DNA of 64,000 nt from Chaunax sp. Z400 (taxonomy: Eukaryota > Chordata > Actinopteri > Lophiiformes > Chaunacidae): assembly GCA_037577475.1 (NCBI GenBank), contig CM075201.1, forward strand, positions 8,041,501 through 8,105,500, in the 5' to 3' direction. The position numbers and the translations under genes were made by a program. Below, in pieces: positions 1 to 12,800 of this stretch. Under the pieces are notes generated by a model, which worked only from the letters and a program-made list of their open reading frames with translations, was not told where the DNA came from and did not search any database. How positions within the stretch are numbered: the first letter of the stretch is position 1; the number at the start of each line of letters is the position of its first letter.

Positions 1-3000
1 TGAATGCGATGCACAAAAGCGGCTGCTTAAAAGCAGCGTTAATAAACTCAGCAGAGTCTGCAGCACAAACAAAACCGGACAGTCCCACATTGCCTTTTTG
101 TTATCGTTCTGTCCATAGTGTTCTGTCCGTGATCTGAATAAGGCTGGAACCATAATAGGCATAAGCGAAGCTTATAAGTTACAGGAGCTCTAGGTAGGAA
201 TGGATAATTATTATTTATTATTATTGTTCCATTATTAACAATAGAAAAATGTGTCTTGGTCCCCTTGCAAAGACAGAATCCCTCTGTTTCTTTCCATGTG
301 CGTTAGGACTGTAATAATAGGGGTACAAATGAGGCCATTTTACCCCAATCTAAATGGGGTTATGAATTCAGATGTCATCATAAATGTCCCTACTTTCATT
401 CTCAGCCCCATTGCTTCTTACTCCGACCACAATACTCAAACTATCCCACTCTCCCGCCTCCAGTCTCCCAGAATCTAATCCTTCTGCTTGTCCCCTCTAG
501 CCAAAGCGCCGTCCGTGTCTGCATGACCAACTCCCCACTCCTGCTCAGCCTCCCCTTCCATCCTTCCGTCTTGCCGCATCCCTGCAGCCCCCAAGGCCTG
601 GCAAAGGATTTGTGCTCTGACTGAAAGGAGAATCTATTTCCCATCTCTGCAGCCTTAACTAGTTATCATACCCAGGAAACATGCTGACTCTCTGGAGTGA
701 TGCCTTGAGGAGAAGTTTAAGCAAGAATCCATATTTAAACAACTAAACAACACACATTTAAATAATTGTGGAGCCTCGGCGACCTCCGATTATATTTTGA
801 GAATGCACCATTGAAATATATAATTTGTCTGCTCCAGCCGGGTAATTATAAATATCAAGCAGAAGAACTCACTATTATCTGGCATGCTGAAGCCGTTCTA
901 GATTGGAATTTATTGTTAAGTATGATTTAAATATGGTCTATTTCCAAAGTATGTATTTTCTGAATTGTAAATAAAAAAATCTATGTAATTTAAATTCTTC
1001 TTGGATAATGATAAACAGTTTGCTCTCTTGTACAGTTTCTCCTCAGCATAGAACTTACAAGCACTGTTTTACATTTGAAAGTGTTACTGTGTATAAATGA
1101 ACCAAAGAGCATGTTTAATAGAAAGAAGATGTCACACCTTTGTCCCTCAAAACCCCTCATCACCCTTTTGTTCTCATTTGTACGCCAAGCATAAAAAACC
1201 CCAGACAAAGACACAAAATGTCTTTTTTATTTCATGTTCTAAAAAAAATTGCATTTTTGAAAAATTAGCTCAAGTTCCTTTACAGAAAACCAAGAAATCC
1301 AAAGCCTCATTACTTATCATGTATGAATTATTGATGTGGTGATGTATTCGCACTGCTGGGAGAAAAAAAAAAAAAGACATGATGCACTCCAGAACTCAAA
1401 TAATCGTTACATGGAAGAAAGACGAAGAGATGCCTCGGTGCAGAGAGAGAAAATGCAACTGGTTGAAATGATGGGGAAATGAGCAGGTTTCTGGAAACAT
1501 TTTGAAGTCCACTAACAGTATTATGGCCGCAGTGCAGATAGCACTTACCTAAGCTCTAAAAGCATTTCTCAATATCTAATGTACATGTACTAAAAGGCTG
1601 ATGGTTCAAATGATTTTGAGCATGGACTTGTTTGCCAGAAAGGTGGTTGAATGGTGAAAAGCACAGGACCGTGGTATTGATCTGGCCTGACTCGTGCAGC
1701 AGAGGCAGAGGCCTGTTCTGCTGTATCAGTGCTTTCCTGACTTTTACGAGAGGTGCTCACGTGCGGGGGTGGGGGAAGAGTGCGACTGCATTTGCTCTGA
1801 AAGGAGTCATCTTTCTGTTGTGGATCTGTGGTAAGTAGCCATTAGTAAACTGATCTTTGGAGGAGGAAATTTAATGGTCTCCTAACTGTATTTACAAGCC
1901 ATTCAATTTGATAAAGGGTGTGATGTTGAATCATTTATTATAACGCTATGCTCCACTTCAAGCTATCGAATTTAAGATTTCATCTGTGTTTTCATTCATT
2001 CATTTACTCTTCCATTCTTTTATCAAATCTCATCAGAATATATTAGTGAAAGGAAATCTGCTAATGTATTCTAATGCTGGTGACTGACACAAGCTATATT
2101 TCCATAGTCCTGTTTTGTTGTTAACCTTATTTAGATTAGGATTCCTCTTAAGCAGAACTATTGTCTAGCTTTCCACACAGTTAAACATCAAAAGCTGTGA
2201 AAAAGGGAAATATTCAAATATGGGGAAAATAAGGATCTCACTGGGGCTACTGATTAGTGTACCAATCATTGTCATCAGAATTAATTTGGCAGTGGCAGAT
2301 TTAGAAAATGAAAATTTTGTCTGACTCATAATAACATATCGAATGTTCTCAATCTCTGTGACAACCTCTGACTCGTGTTTATATTGTTTGCTTTTACATC
2401 CATACAATTGTATTTGGATTCTCCATACATGCGGCAATCTCTGTCCGTATCTCCATACAGACACTATTTCTATCCAAGGAAGTGTTCCGAGTGTAATTGT
2501 GAAAATGACAATAATACACACGGTGCTTACATCCCTGTTATTTTTCTCTCCATACTCGAAGCTGCCTCCATCTGGAGCTCTTGATAAGATAAACAATTAA
2601 TGACATCAATTCTTTACATTCTGTATCCTGGATCTGTACTGATTATTTCAACTTCGATAAGGTGTAAAGAGTTGTGCGTCGCAAAAAGAACCAGAATGGT
2701 AGGAGTCTATCCATAAAAGAACATTTGGAAGAATCTAAACACTAACAGTAAATCCTCTTATTCATTATGCATTGCATACAAATTCATTTTCATCATTCTT
2801 TACAAAGACAGAACAGTATCATACAGCATATTTAAACACATAACCCATATTCATATATTCAATTTTGTGATTTAGTTTGGAATATTTAAATACTGTATTT
2901 ATTTTTTGTCTCAGTTGAAGCAATTTCTGCATAAATTGTCAGCTTTTATAATTGAAGCCCATAACCTCTCCCTGGTGATGTATTTCTACCTTATATAATC

Positions 3001-3256
3001 TTCAGGATAATGATACTGCAAAAGACTATTTAATATTTAAGAGTGTTTAATATTTAATACTATTTTCTGACTTTTGAAGAGTGAACTTTATGAGGTCAGC
3101 GAAATCCATACAGTAGTTTTAAATAGTAGAACTTTGAGCTGCCATACAAACCTGCAGGATATCTCCATGGCGCCATCAAACAAAAAGAAAAGTGTGGTGG
3201 AAAAATACTTTCCTTGTGTTGAAGATGTGCATTTGTTGTCTCGCTCTGTTTTTTAG
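1..3256 (+). other. pcdh7: pcdh7 intron (3' part)
   Basis: This is AT-rich non-coding DNA upstream of the first recognised exon. By comparison with known PCDH7 structure, the very large first exon lies further 5', outside the window. The stretch at 2165-2600 is open in three overlapping frames on both strands, but none resembles a known protein. Short runs of A occur near 1363-1375. No transposon was recognised. Confidence 0.7.
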
Positions 3257-3476
3257 CACCCCCATCGGCGAGTGACCTTTTCCACCGCCAACCCTGTGCA
3301 GGACCTGCAGGATGCCTCTCAGCACAGCTACTATGACAGCGGCTTGGAGGAATCAGAGACTCCCAGCAGCAAGTCATCGTCTGGTCCTCGCATCGGGCCA
3401 CTGACCCTGCCTGAGGACCACTATGAGAGAACCACTCCAGATGGCAGCATTGGAGAGACCGAGCACCCTGAAAATG
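3257..3476 (+). CDS. pcdh7: Protocadherin-7 internal coding exon (cytoplasmic tail, RRVTF motif)
   Basis: This exon encodes part of the cytoplasmic tail of a delta-1 protocadherin, a homophilic adhesion protein of the plasma membrane. The acceptor is a T-rich tract ending in TTTTTTAG at 3256. Reading opens in phase 0 with H-P-H-R-R-V-T-F and runs 73 codons; one extra base (3476) precedes a GT donor (GTACGA) at 3477. RRVTF (3266-3280) is the CM3 motif of delta-1 protocadherins, an RVxF-type docking site for protein phosphatase 1 alpha. The following QHSYYDSGLEESETPSSKSS and YERTTPDGSIGE segments match PCDH7 as I remember it, better than PCDH1, PCDH9 or PCDH11. The exon is richer in GC than its flanks. 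Extracellular and membrane parts are not in the window, so this is a partial gene. If the intron were retained, the tail would end 11 codons on, at the stop ending at 3508. The family is near certain; the paralogue is inferred from recall. Confidence 0.93.
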
Positions 3477-5729
3477 GTACGATGACAAGTCCCTCAGTTT
3501 GGTTGTGATCTCTATGAATATGTATTTACATGTAAATGACTCTAGTATACTCTCTTAGTGGGTGTGGTGGTGTTGGCGGAGACATTTGTGGGAGATTTGT
3601 TTGTGCTCTTTTGCCATTTTATAGTTGATATGTTGTGGCACCCGAGATGTTGACGTGCTGTGCTTGTTGATCACTGTGTGAGATGTTATTGGTTTTTAAG
3701 CAGATCTGTGCTGCGTATGTGTGTGTGTGTGTGTGTGCGTGGCATTAGGCCTGGAGTTAGCAGTGTCTCCAACCTCCTCATCAGCAGGTCCTCTGTCAAA
3801 CATTCTAAATGACCCTCTCTTACAAGTGTACTAATTAAAAAGCCCAACTAATGGAGCATTTGCCCTCTAAATAAATCTGAGCCATGACATCTGTGCAGAC
3901 ATCACTGTGTTTACACAAAACATTTCCTTGGTTCTCGCTGGATCCATGTTGCACTGCAGCTTAGGTGTGCAGGAGCCATAATTTCTAGGCACAGTAATCA
4001 ATCCACAGGCTGAACACTCATGGTCTCAGCATAAAATGTCTAAACCAAAGCTGTGGCTGCTTTTCTGTGAATTGTGTATCTTGATAGCAATTTTGCTGTC
4101 TTAAGCTTCCAATCCTCATCCATGGCTTGTCTTATAAGACACTATGATAAGTGATTATAGTATTTTCCATTGCACTACCACCTGAACACTTTTTTAATTT
4201 GCTGCTCACCTACAACATCTTACCCCTTCCCCGTATACTTAAATCATTAGTTTGTTCTATTAATATACAGTTGTGTCTCAAAACCATGTGTGGTTCTCAT
4301 TTTTGTGCATGTATGGATTTTTGAGAGTAACTGTGCAAAATAGGGCATTTATTGGCAAGGATTTCATGGAGTTGATGATCAGCATTGACAATTGCTTAGC
4401 ATAGTGTCAAAAACACAGATGTGTCTTATGTCGATTGAACTGTACATCCCGAGTGCAGAGATTGCTGACTTTTTTTAAGAGAGGGAAAGAAACCGTTTTC
4501 AGTATCAAGCAAAATGTTGCAGAATGAAAGGCTAAAATGTGTCACGTCACAACCAAACTGCAGATGACATACTTCTATTTTTAGAATAGTGTCTTAGTGT
4601 TGTGATGCATCGCCTCTTCATGAGACAGTTTTGTTGGATCTCAGTAGCTTGCTCATTCTTCTCTGTGGCAAATGTTGATTGGTTATTCTTTTTTTGTTTA
4701 TGTCAATTAGTGACACCATAATCCAAGGATAGAAGGGGTAGTGGGTGTGCTGGAGAGAGCCATTAAATCATCAGAAAGTCATGCCAATGTTGCAGTTGAA
4801 TGTTGCAGTTCCCTTTAGCCCTATAGTGGTTGGAGACTGCTTAATATCCCATTTAATAAACAGATTTGTTCACCTTATATACAGGTGGGCTGTTTCACCA
4901 CCCAGGAGCTAACATTTGACTATTTCCATTTGCTCTCTGCACTCAGGATTTGTAATATATACAATTTCCTCTTCTTTTTTTTTTCTATTGTTGTGACTTT
5001 CATTGTGTTTTTCGCATCTGCAGAAAACAGGTTTTGTCAGACAGGGTGCTCTTTGTTGTCAGCAGCGGGAGAGCAAGATTGTGAGTCGAGATGGAGCAGT
5101 TAAAGAATGAAAAGATGGCACAAGATGGCAAAGATGTTAGATTGTGACAGGGAGCGGGGACTGAGAGTCTCTGACAAGGAAGCAAAGCCCAATAGGATGA
5201 GAGCATAGGACAGGGAGATGCGAAGATGAACCACTAACCAAGGATAGACCTAATTAAAATGTGATTCCCCCTTCAGGGAGATAACAAAGAGCCCACATAA
5301 AATGAAGGATTAGACAGAAAAATCAAAGGAGACAGAGGAATTCCTCCCCAGCTCCACCTGAATAGTGACGTGAAATCTTTTTTAAAGCCTCTGAGTGACA
5401 GTGTGACAGGTTCTACTAGTGCGGGGCTTTATTCATTGTAGTAAAGATGACTGACAGGCAAAAAATTGGGAGGTGAGCATGATGTGTCACTCTATTTAAG
5501 TTTGATAAAACACAATATATGATCCCCAGACTGTCAGCCTCTGCATGACTGGGCCTTGAATATATTGACATGGATATGTGTTTTGTTAAACAATTTGAAG
5601 TTTGACAGTTGCAAATCCACATTTTGAGAGAATGATGGTGATATATAGTACATGATCTTTGTTGGATCCATTTTGGCTGTTCCTTGAAATCATGGAATCA
5701 GTCAGACCTTTACTCTATTTGATTGCTAT
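3477..5729 (+). other. pcdh7: pcdh7 intron, proximal part
   Basis: Non-coding sequence following the exon donor at 3477. It contains a (TG)n microsatellite at 3717-3740 and otherwise mixed AT-rich DNA. I see no ORF with family resemblance. Confidence 0.7.
3717..3740. repeat. (TG)n microsatellite
   Basis: About 11 TG units lie within the first kilobase of the pcdh7 intron, with one GC interruption near the 3' end. Confidence 0.95.
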
Positions 5730-5740
5730 GAGGTCAACTT
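5730..5740. repeat. Left target-site duplication of the RTE copy
   Basis: GAGGTCAACTT is repeated exactly at 6356-6366 immediately after the LINE tail. Confidence 0.85.
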
Positions 5741-6355
5741 CGTGAACAAGATCCCAAGACACGTATACTCCTTTGCTTGAGGTTGCAACTCACCCCCAAC
5801 CCGGAAGAATCAATCCACCGGTTTAGACAGCGTTTTTTCAGACCACCGTGGTTAAGAGAAAGTTGAGCCTTAAGACAAAGCTCTCGGTTTACCAGGTAAT
5901 CTACGTTCCAACCTTCAACCATGGTCGTGAGCTCTGAGAAGTGACCAAAAGAATGAGAATGTGAATGTAAGCGGCCAAAATGAGCTTCCTTCGTAGGGTG
6001 GCTGAGCTGCTGAGCTAAGCCTTAGAGATAGGGTGAGAAGCGGGGAAGCCCAGGAGGAATGTCAGAATAGAGTTGCTGCTCCTTCTCGTCAAAAGTAGCC
6101 AATTGAGGTGGTCTGATTTGGATACCTCCAGGGCACTTTCCTTTGGAGGTTTTCCAGGCACGTTCAACTGCGAGGAGAGCCAAGGGTAGATCCAGAACTC
6201 CCTGGATGGATTACACATCTCGTCTGGCCTGGGATCACCCACAGGAGCTGGAAAGTGTTGCTGTGAAGAGGGACATCTGGAATACTCTGCTTCGCCAGCT
6301 GCCGCCGCGACCTGACCCTGGGAAAATGGAAGAAAATGGATGAATGGAATGGATG
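5741..6355 (+). mobile_element. 5'-truncated, 5'-inverted RTE/Expander-like LINE
   Basis: The right-hand part, about 5842-6355, is in sense orientation and encodes the degenerate C-terminus of an RTE-type pol. Recognisable pieces are KMSFLRRVAEL, SSQLRWSD, GGFPGTFN, WMDYTSRLAWD and LPPRPDPG, followed by a GGATG/GAATG-rich tail. The left-hand part, about 5741-5842, is the adjacent upstream pol segment in reverse; its complement reads RVGGELQPQAKEYTCLGILF. Stops and frameshifts show it is dead. The whole unit lies between two exact copies of GAGGTCAACTT (5730-5740 and 6356-6366). The arrangement is what twin-primed reverse transcription produces. Family naming is from remembered fish repeats. 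Confidence 0.88.
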
Positions 6356-6366
6356 GAGGTCAACTT
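6356..6366. repeat. Right target-site duplication of the RTE copy
   Basis: GAGGTCAACTT directly abuts the GGATG-rich 3' end and matches 5730-5740 base for base. Confidence 0.85.
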
Positions 6367-7316
6367 TTGGAGCCAAAGCTTGATATGCATTCCGATGTGA
6401 TTGCATCCCAGTCAGTGCAAGTTTATTCAAGACATGCTAATATTAATATCAATGCCAGAAACAGGTTATTAGCTAAGAATAGACCAATCACTGCATGAAC
6501 TTTATGCTACACGTTCTTTTGAAGATACTTGCAGACTGGGGTAACATAACCAGGGTGTATTGGCCTGGATGACAGAGAAATAGAGTATGTAGCCTGTACA
6601 GTCTCTCTGGTTCACTGAAGCAGACATCAGCATATTCCCATATGATGCGTGGCCATGGAATTAAGAGTAGATTCAAACTACAGTAGTAAAATGTCTGAAA
6701 CATGTCATGTAGGCTGCCTGATATCCAATTAATTTATTGAGTTCCTTTTTCCACACACACATACACATGCACACACACACACATTCATATTCTTGTCTTT
6801 CTAGCCCATATGCATTGACTCTTACGTTAACATGTTTAAGGTGTGTATTGCTAAACTGCTGGTTAATCTCATCAGAGATGCTTATCCATTAGATGCACGT
6901 GTTTTTATGTGTGCACCTGCAATCATGCCTGCATGTATGGGACGGTGTTGCATGACACCCCAAATATCTAAATCATTTTGATCGCAGTGCTAATTTACTA
7001 GATAGACTCTCATCATAATCACTTAGCTCTATAATTCTTTTTAAATTGACTGCTTGAGACAGCATGAAAACTACGTATGTTGTAAGTCTGGTTGCTGTCA
7101 AGATGCATGATTTGTCCTATACGGTGAAATCAGAGGGAGTACTGGTCTCAGTCTGTCCCATCCATCCATCCTCCGTGCCTCAGACACTGCTGATCATATT
7201 TTTGTTAGTGGTCAAGTGAAAGTAATTTACAGTATTTATTATGAATTGCTTCAGGGCGAATGCAGGATTTTGTGGGATAGTATTTGCATGACCGTCCCAT
7301 AAAAGCGCAAAAGGTA
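6367..7316 (+). other. pcdh7: pcdh7 intron between two retroelements
   Basis: Non-coding sequence containing a CA-rich microsatellite at 6752-6783. No gene or recognised element otherwise. Confidence 0.65.
6752..6783. repeat. Interrupted (CA)n microsatellite
   Basis: Two CA runs are separated by ATACACATG. Confidence 0.9.
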
Positions 7317-7456
7317 TCATCCACCCATCCATCCATCCATTCATGGATCCACTTATCCTTTGCAGGGTCTTGGGAGGCTGAAGCCTATCCTAGTTGACAT
7401 CGGGTGAGAGGTGAGGTACAACTTGGAAAAGTCGGCGGTTCATCACAGGGGCACAA
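7317..7456 (-). mobile_element. V-SINE-like fragment (3' part)
   Basis: A CCATCCATCCATCC run leads into sequence resembling the tail half of fish V-SINE-like repeats: ACTTATCCTTTGCAGGGTCT, GAGGCTGAAGCCTATCCTAG, GGGTGAGAGGTGAGGTACA, then GTTCATCACAGGGGCACA. The tRNA-like head is missing. The same motifs recur in the copies at 58.1 and 60.5 kb. It lies in the pcdh7 intron in antisense orientation. Confidence 0.75.
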
Positions 7457-7869
7457 GTATCAACGTGCTTAAAATATCAGTAACACAAGATGAAATCAAT
7501 CATGTCTAATTGCTATAACTTATAACCTGAGATGACGATTTTGATTTTGATTTCATTTCACATAGTTTCTTAATTAATTCAATCAGTTATGTTTCGCAAT
7601 AAAGAAATAAAAAAAAAATCTACATTAACCAAAGCCACTAAGTGTAATTTGTGCCCCAGCTCAACCCTGAAATCACGCAACACATGCATAAACTTTAATT
7701 TTGTAAACTGTTAAACTCTTTTTAAACAACCAATCCCATAATGTCCATTTCAACCTAGACCATAATCACTTTTCTGCAGATCAGTGGTTAGGCCTTTTGG
7801 CTTTGATATGAGTGGTTAGCGCTGATAGGACACAGGTGGATTGAAGACCGGTATCAGCATGCACATTTA

Positions 7870-7892
7870 AACACACACACACACACACACCC
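7870..7892. repeat. (CA)n microsatellite
   Basis: About 11 uninterrupted AC/CA units inside the pcdh7 intron. Confidence 0.95.
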
Positions 7893-9784
7893 ACAAACAC
7901 AAACTCAGACATTCAAACTACAGATAGAGGAATTTTGATGTTGCCGGTTGCCCAGCGTGAGGTCTCCCTGTGTCTTGCTCTGTGCGGACTCACTGACATA
8001 TGGTCTATTGAGAAGGTTGAGATAAAATGGAATAAATGGCATTTGCACGAGGTTCTTTAGTAATGCTGTCTGATTTCCCTGCCTTAGATCTCTCAGATCA
8101 TGCATGTAGCATTATATATTTGTTCTTTTTGAACTCCTGTCAGAGATTCCCCTCTGCTTTCAATGCTTGCCATATCAGTAGCATACAGGGTAGCACTGAT
8201 TTAGCCATTCCTGCTTCAACAGAAGTTCCCTGTGAATGCCCGTTTGTGTGTAATCCAGAGCAAGAAGAACATTTTAAACAAATAAAGATGTGGAGGAAAA
8301 TATCGTGCAGACAGAGAGATGGGATGTCAGCCTAATGGGGCTTGTTTTTCCTTTGAGTGCCAGCTTGGGCCCCTGCCTAGGTGCCAGTATAACGTGCTGA
8401 TGCAGGGAAATGGATTTTCTCAGTCAGATGTCATTGTGCCTTGTCAGAGTCCCTGCCTTATAGTAGCATTGAGTGGCGTGAGACCATGCCAGCCTGAACT
8501 AGTATGGTGGCCTGTGTCAGCCACTGCTGGAACTGCCACCACCCGAGAAGGGACAGGTCATGGGGCTGGCAGTTTTCTGGAAGCTTCGGCGATAAAAAAA
8601 AAATCTTTACAAGTGGTCCCCTGAGGCAAGTTGTCATGAGTAATACGCTTATAATCCCAAGCACATCCTAGCACACGCACCATGCCATACTCACATAAGC
8701 CTCTGCTGTTTGTTGCCCCCCCAATTGTTTGTAATTTTATTTTGGAGCAAATAGGTCACTGGAAGAGCCTAACTGGAGCAGAATTAAACTCTGTAACCTG
8801 GATTAGGCTTTGACACCATTGACACCAGATAACTATAGTCCTTTTGCAAATTAATTCATGGGACAATGCAGCTGAATTCAAAATGGAATTGATGGTGTGT
8901 CACAGTTTTAAATGTGTCTGGATTTCCCTTTGCCCAATTTGAATTTGAAAATGTTCTTTCGCTCATATAGTCACTAACAATGAGACCTACACACACTCAT
9001 TCCATGCTTTGGCCACACACATTATTTAGTTTGTCAAATGACTGCAGGCAGCACAGACCTTTGAAAAGGGAGAGAAAGGACATGTATCATAGCTCAGACC
9101 ATTAACTGCAACAAAGGAAGGAATTGGCTTATTTTCTTTAAGAGTGAACTGACATATTATTGTGTTACAGAGACTGCAGCCACATGTGAAATCTAGATCG
9201 AACCAGAAAAGAAGTCCCATTATCCCAGTAAATCTACTGCTTATACAACCTTTTTTTTTTGCACATAAAATAGATTTCTCTGTAGTTTCATCATTGTGTC
9301 CAGCTGGCTAGAAGACTTAGGTAAGATCAGTGATTATGCCATGTTTTTGTCACAGCAAGAAACTCATTTGGCCTGTCATTCTTGAACCTTTGCCAAGTGA
9401 TTTATGTGTTTTCATTCATTTTTCTCTAACTTCATACAGTATCATTCTTCTTAATATTGATTTTTTTTTTAGCACGTGGCTAAGAAAGAGGAGAAAATAC
9501 ATAAAAACTGAGAACATGCTAAATGTTGTTTAAATAATAAAAAAGAAAAATGGAACATTTTCTGGGGACAAATTTGAAGTCTTCATTTTAACAAAGATCT
9601 GCACAGGCTACTCAGCTCTTATCCAAATGCAACTTGGTTGAAAACCCAAATGAGCTTTTTGAATTATGCACAGAAGGAAACACATATAAGTACACATTAT
9701 GTTCCATAAATAGAGCTTTTAACACCAGGCTGCCAAAGAGAAATGTCAGGTTTTATCACTAAGCTTGTAAAATGAATGAGTGAG

Positions 9785-9812
9785 CCGGTATCCCTAAGCC
9801 AGTATCCCTAAG
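9785..9812. repeat. 14-bp tandem duplication
   Basis: CCGGTATCCCTAAG is followed directly by CCAGTATCCCTAAG, differing at one base. Confidence 0.9.
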
Positions 9813-12800
9813 CTTTAGATCATGCATTACTCTAACAAAAATGGATGCCTCTCTGTAGTTAGGCAAAAATCCGAGAGCTTGCAGCCTACATTTTGTTTCC
9901 TACATCAGTTTGGAGGTAGAGGTGTGTGTGTGTATATGCAGGCTTTGGGAGTTTATAAAGACACAAAAAATGTTTTAATTACCCTGCTGTAGCTCATGGC
10001 TGTAAGAGATGCTCCTTTTAGCTGAGTGTCCACTGGCAGGTCCATGGGACCCTGAGCTGAAACTTTAAGGATAATGATGTGGGCAGAAATAGAAAGTGGT
10101 GGTAGAGCTCTGCTGCTCTCAATGGGGCTTACCCAGTCTCACCCCAGATGTGATTCGTGGAGCAGGTAGAGTGCTGTGCATTGGCGAGGGGATGCTGGCT
10201 TGGGGCCAGAGCCACTTCAACCTTAGCTGGTCGGGCAGCACTAGCTGGCATCAAGAGAAAGGCCCCGGGGGTCATCCCTCCATCATAGTATGATGGGGAC
10301 AGAGAGCTGCTGAACCTCCCTCTAACTAGAGTTCTGCCCTTCGATGATGGATAGCACTTGAGAGACTAGAATTGAACTATATGGGCCTGACATCCATTCC
10401 TTATTTCCTTTGAGTTACAGAGGAAAAAGAATCACTCTCCCTTTAAGGCATTCTCACATATCTCAGGATTCACTCGACTTCACAAATTCAAATAGGCCTA
10501 TATCCAGTGAAAGTGATTATTTTCTATTCTACACATACAGTGAATGGAATGCAGCAATAATGTGTTTCATTCTTTTATCAAATGGAAATATCCTCTTGGC
10601 GATTGGATCAATTCCTAATTTGCAGTTTTATGTTAACATGGTATATCATGCAGTCAATAGTCTACATGCCTTGAGCGAAATAGAAATGATTTGTATTACT
10701 CTTACTTAACCCCATGACCAAGCAGGGTACAGTGTTATACATTTAAGATAGGTTAGCTAACATTTTACTGGCCTATTTCAGCAATGATCAGGATGCTTTT
10801 ACAGGTTTTGACAGGTTTTTGATCCCATCTCACTGCCTACTTCACTAGAGCCAGAAATTCTGGCTTTCGAAGCACACTTTAAAACTAATTTTCTGGCAAG
10901 AGCTCTCCCTAAATAACCCGTGTTCTCCAGCCAAAAGTGAAGTAATTCAGACAGAATTTTGCATGACGGTGTATCTTGTTTCAACAATGGATTTCTGTAG
11001 GTCCTCATCTGTACTTACAGAGCTTTATTTAAAAAAAAATGTGACATATATTAGCTACTTCCAATCTACAGAGCTGTAACAAAGACACATGGATCTCCAT
11101 ACATTGCATTGATCACTGGCTATTTCTGTAGTTTTTTTTCTTTTTAAACATACTGTACTCCCCAGGGAGAGAGGTAGCGCTCATGTAGACAAGAGAGGGC
11201 GGTGCATGCTTATTTGGACAGACATGTAGATGTGATACAAACACCTTCTAAGCTTAGTGTTAAGTCTTCAATACTCTGTTTTATCATTTAAGTAGAGCAT
11301 ATGAACTGCACTGCACTGCAGACTGGATTTTAAAACAGAGTGACAGCGGACTCAAATTAATGGCTGCCACATGGATTGAAGGTGCATCGGCATATACAGC
11401 ACATATATCCTTTGTAAAATTGCTGAATTCCTATTGTACGGCATTTTGCATGAACTATGAGAATATGGTCATGGGTCTCCTCTTCTACCTGTGTAAGTGC
11501 CATCTCACTCCATGAACTTAACAGAGAAAACACTGATATAGACGTAGCACCGAGGAAAGAGGGGACAGGTAGTATTGTTACCTCTGCCGATGATGATGGG
11601 TCTGAAAGCCTTTTAGAATGCAGGGACAGATAGAACATGCCACACAGCCTTTTCCGTGACAAAAAATCTTCAATAGCCTAGTTCATAATGACCAGAGCTA
11701 TTGTTTAAGTTTGTGATGCCGCACAATGTCTCGCGTTCGTGTTCAGGGAATGTTGGAGTATTACAGGACGTGGCCCCACAAGCACAAACACAGATGCAGG
11801 ATACGTGTGCAAGGTGTATATAAACCCCCCATTATATGCTGGCAAAATAAGCTACAGAAAATATTTTTATAATATTGCTTTTTTTTCCCACTTGGCCTTT
11901 GGTAACTCCCTCCCAGATGATCATGGTGTAAAGCCCCAACACTTGTCACTCATCTTGATGAGCAGTTTACTTTGAAACAGTTTCTAGCCCGGAGATGAGG
12001 CACCCATCAAACACACAGCCACCACAGGCACTGAAAAACAGATGGCGAGTGGAGCCTCTTAAATAAAAAAGCAATAGCGATATTTACTCTCAATTTGCAT
12101 TTCCTATATCTTCTTTTTTTTTTCATTATCTTTTCGATTTTCTCCTGTTTAAATTACTATTGCTGGTTTGCACTTGATAGTCCCGACCTAGCTCTCACCT
12201 CAAGGCACATTCGCTTGGAACAAAAGCCAAGTGAATATTCCCAATAATAATACCATCCCACTCACAGCCAAGGTCACACACAGACCCAGACTACACTGCA
12301 TGACCCAATTTAACCATCAGTTGATTAAATTTTAATTTATTATCTCACGATGTAGTAGATGCCCTGTCCATTTATGTTATATTCATGTGATAAAACATTT
12401 ATGTTGCTGCTTTAATGCCCCTCTAATTCACACGACAGCACTAAAGTGCAGGTATGGTCTTCATTAAATTAACCAGAATACTTTGCAGATATGTGCTCCT
12501 GCATCTCCCACACATTTACTCTCATATCCAAGTAAATATTTGGTCAGCTGTGTAATTGTTACATTTCTGTAAGGGGTCTTTCAACATTATCAAAGGACAT
12601 GAATGCTGGCCCTTCTTAATCACACACCATCCTGCAGCAGATAAGTAAGGAACCGCAGTGGGTGGAATCCTGCTGGCCTCAAAGGGTGATATGTGATGAC
12701 CCCCTGCCTTCTGTGTCCATGTATTCATTGATTTAAATGTGCAGTTTCCCTTACTAATTCTATATTTTATGCCACCGATAAAGGGGGCATACATGGTCAC

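Noticed and set aside
1801..1840. Donor-like GTAAGTAG at 1831
   Set aside because: An isolated donor motif in the intron without a paired acceptor or coding-like upstream sequence.
3074..3256. 60-codon + ORF just before the exon at 3257
   Set aside because: It ends exactly in the polypyrimidine tract and acceptor, lacks family resemblance, and is best read as intron.
3096..3488. 130-codon minus-strand ORF over the 3257-3476 exon
   Set aside because: Shadow of the + strand exon; it has no independent features.
6164..6430. 88-codon minus-strand ORF
   Set aside because: It lies antisense to the RTE-type LINE 3' end, which explains the open frame.
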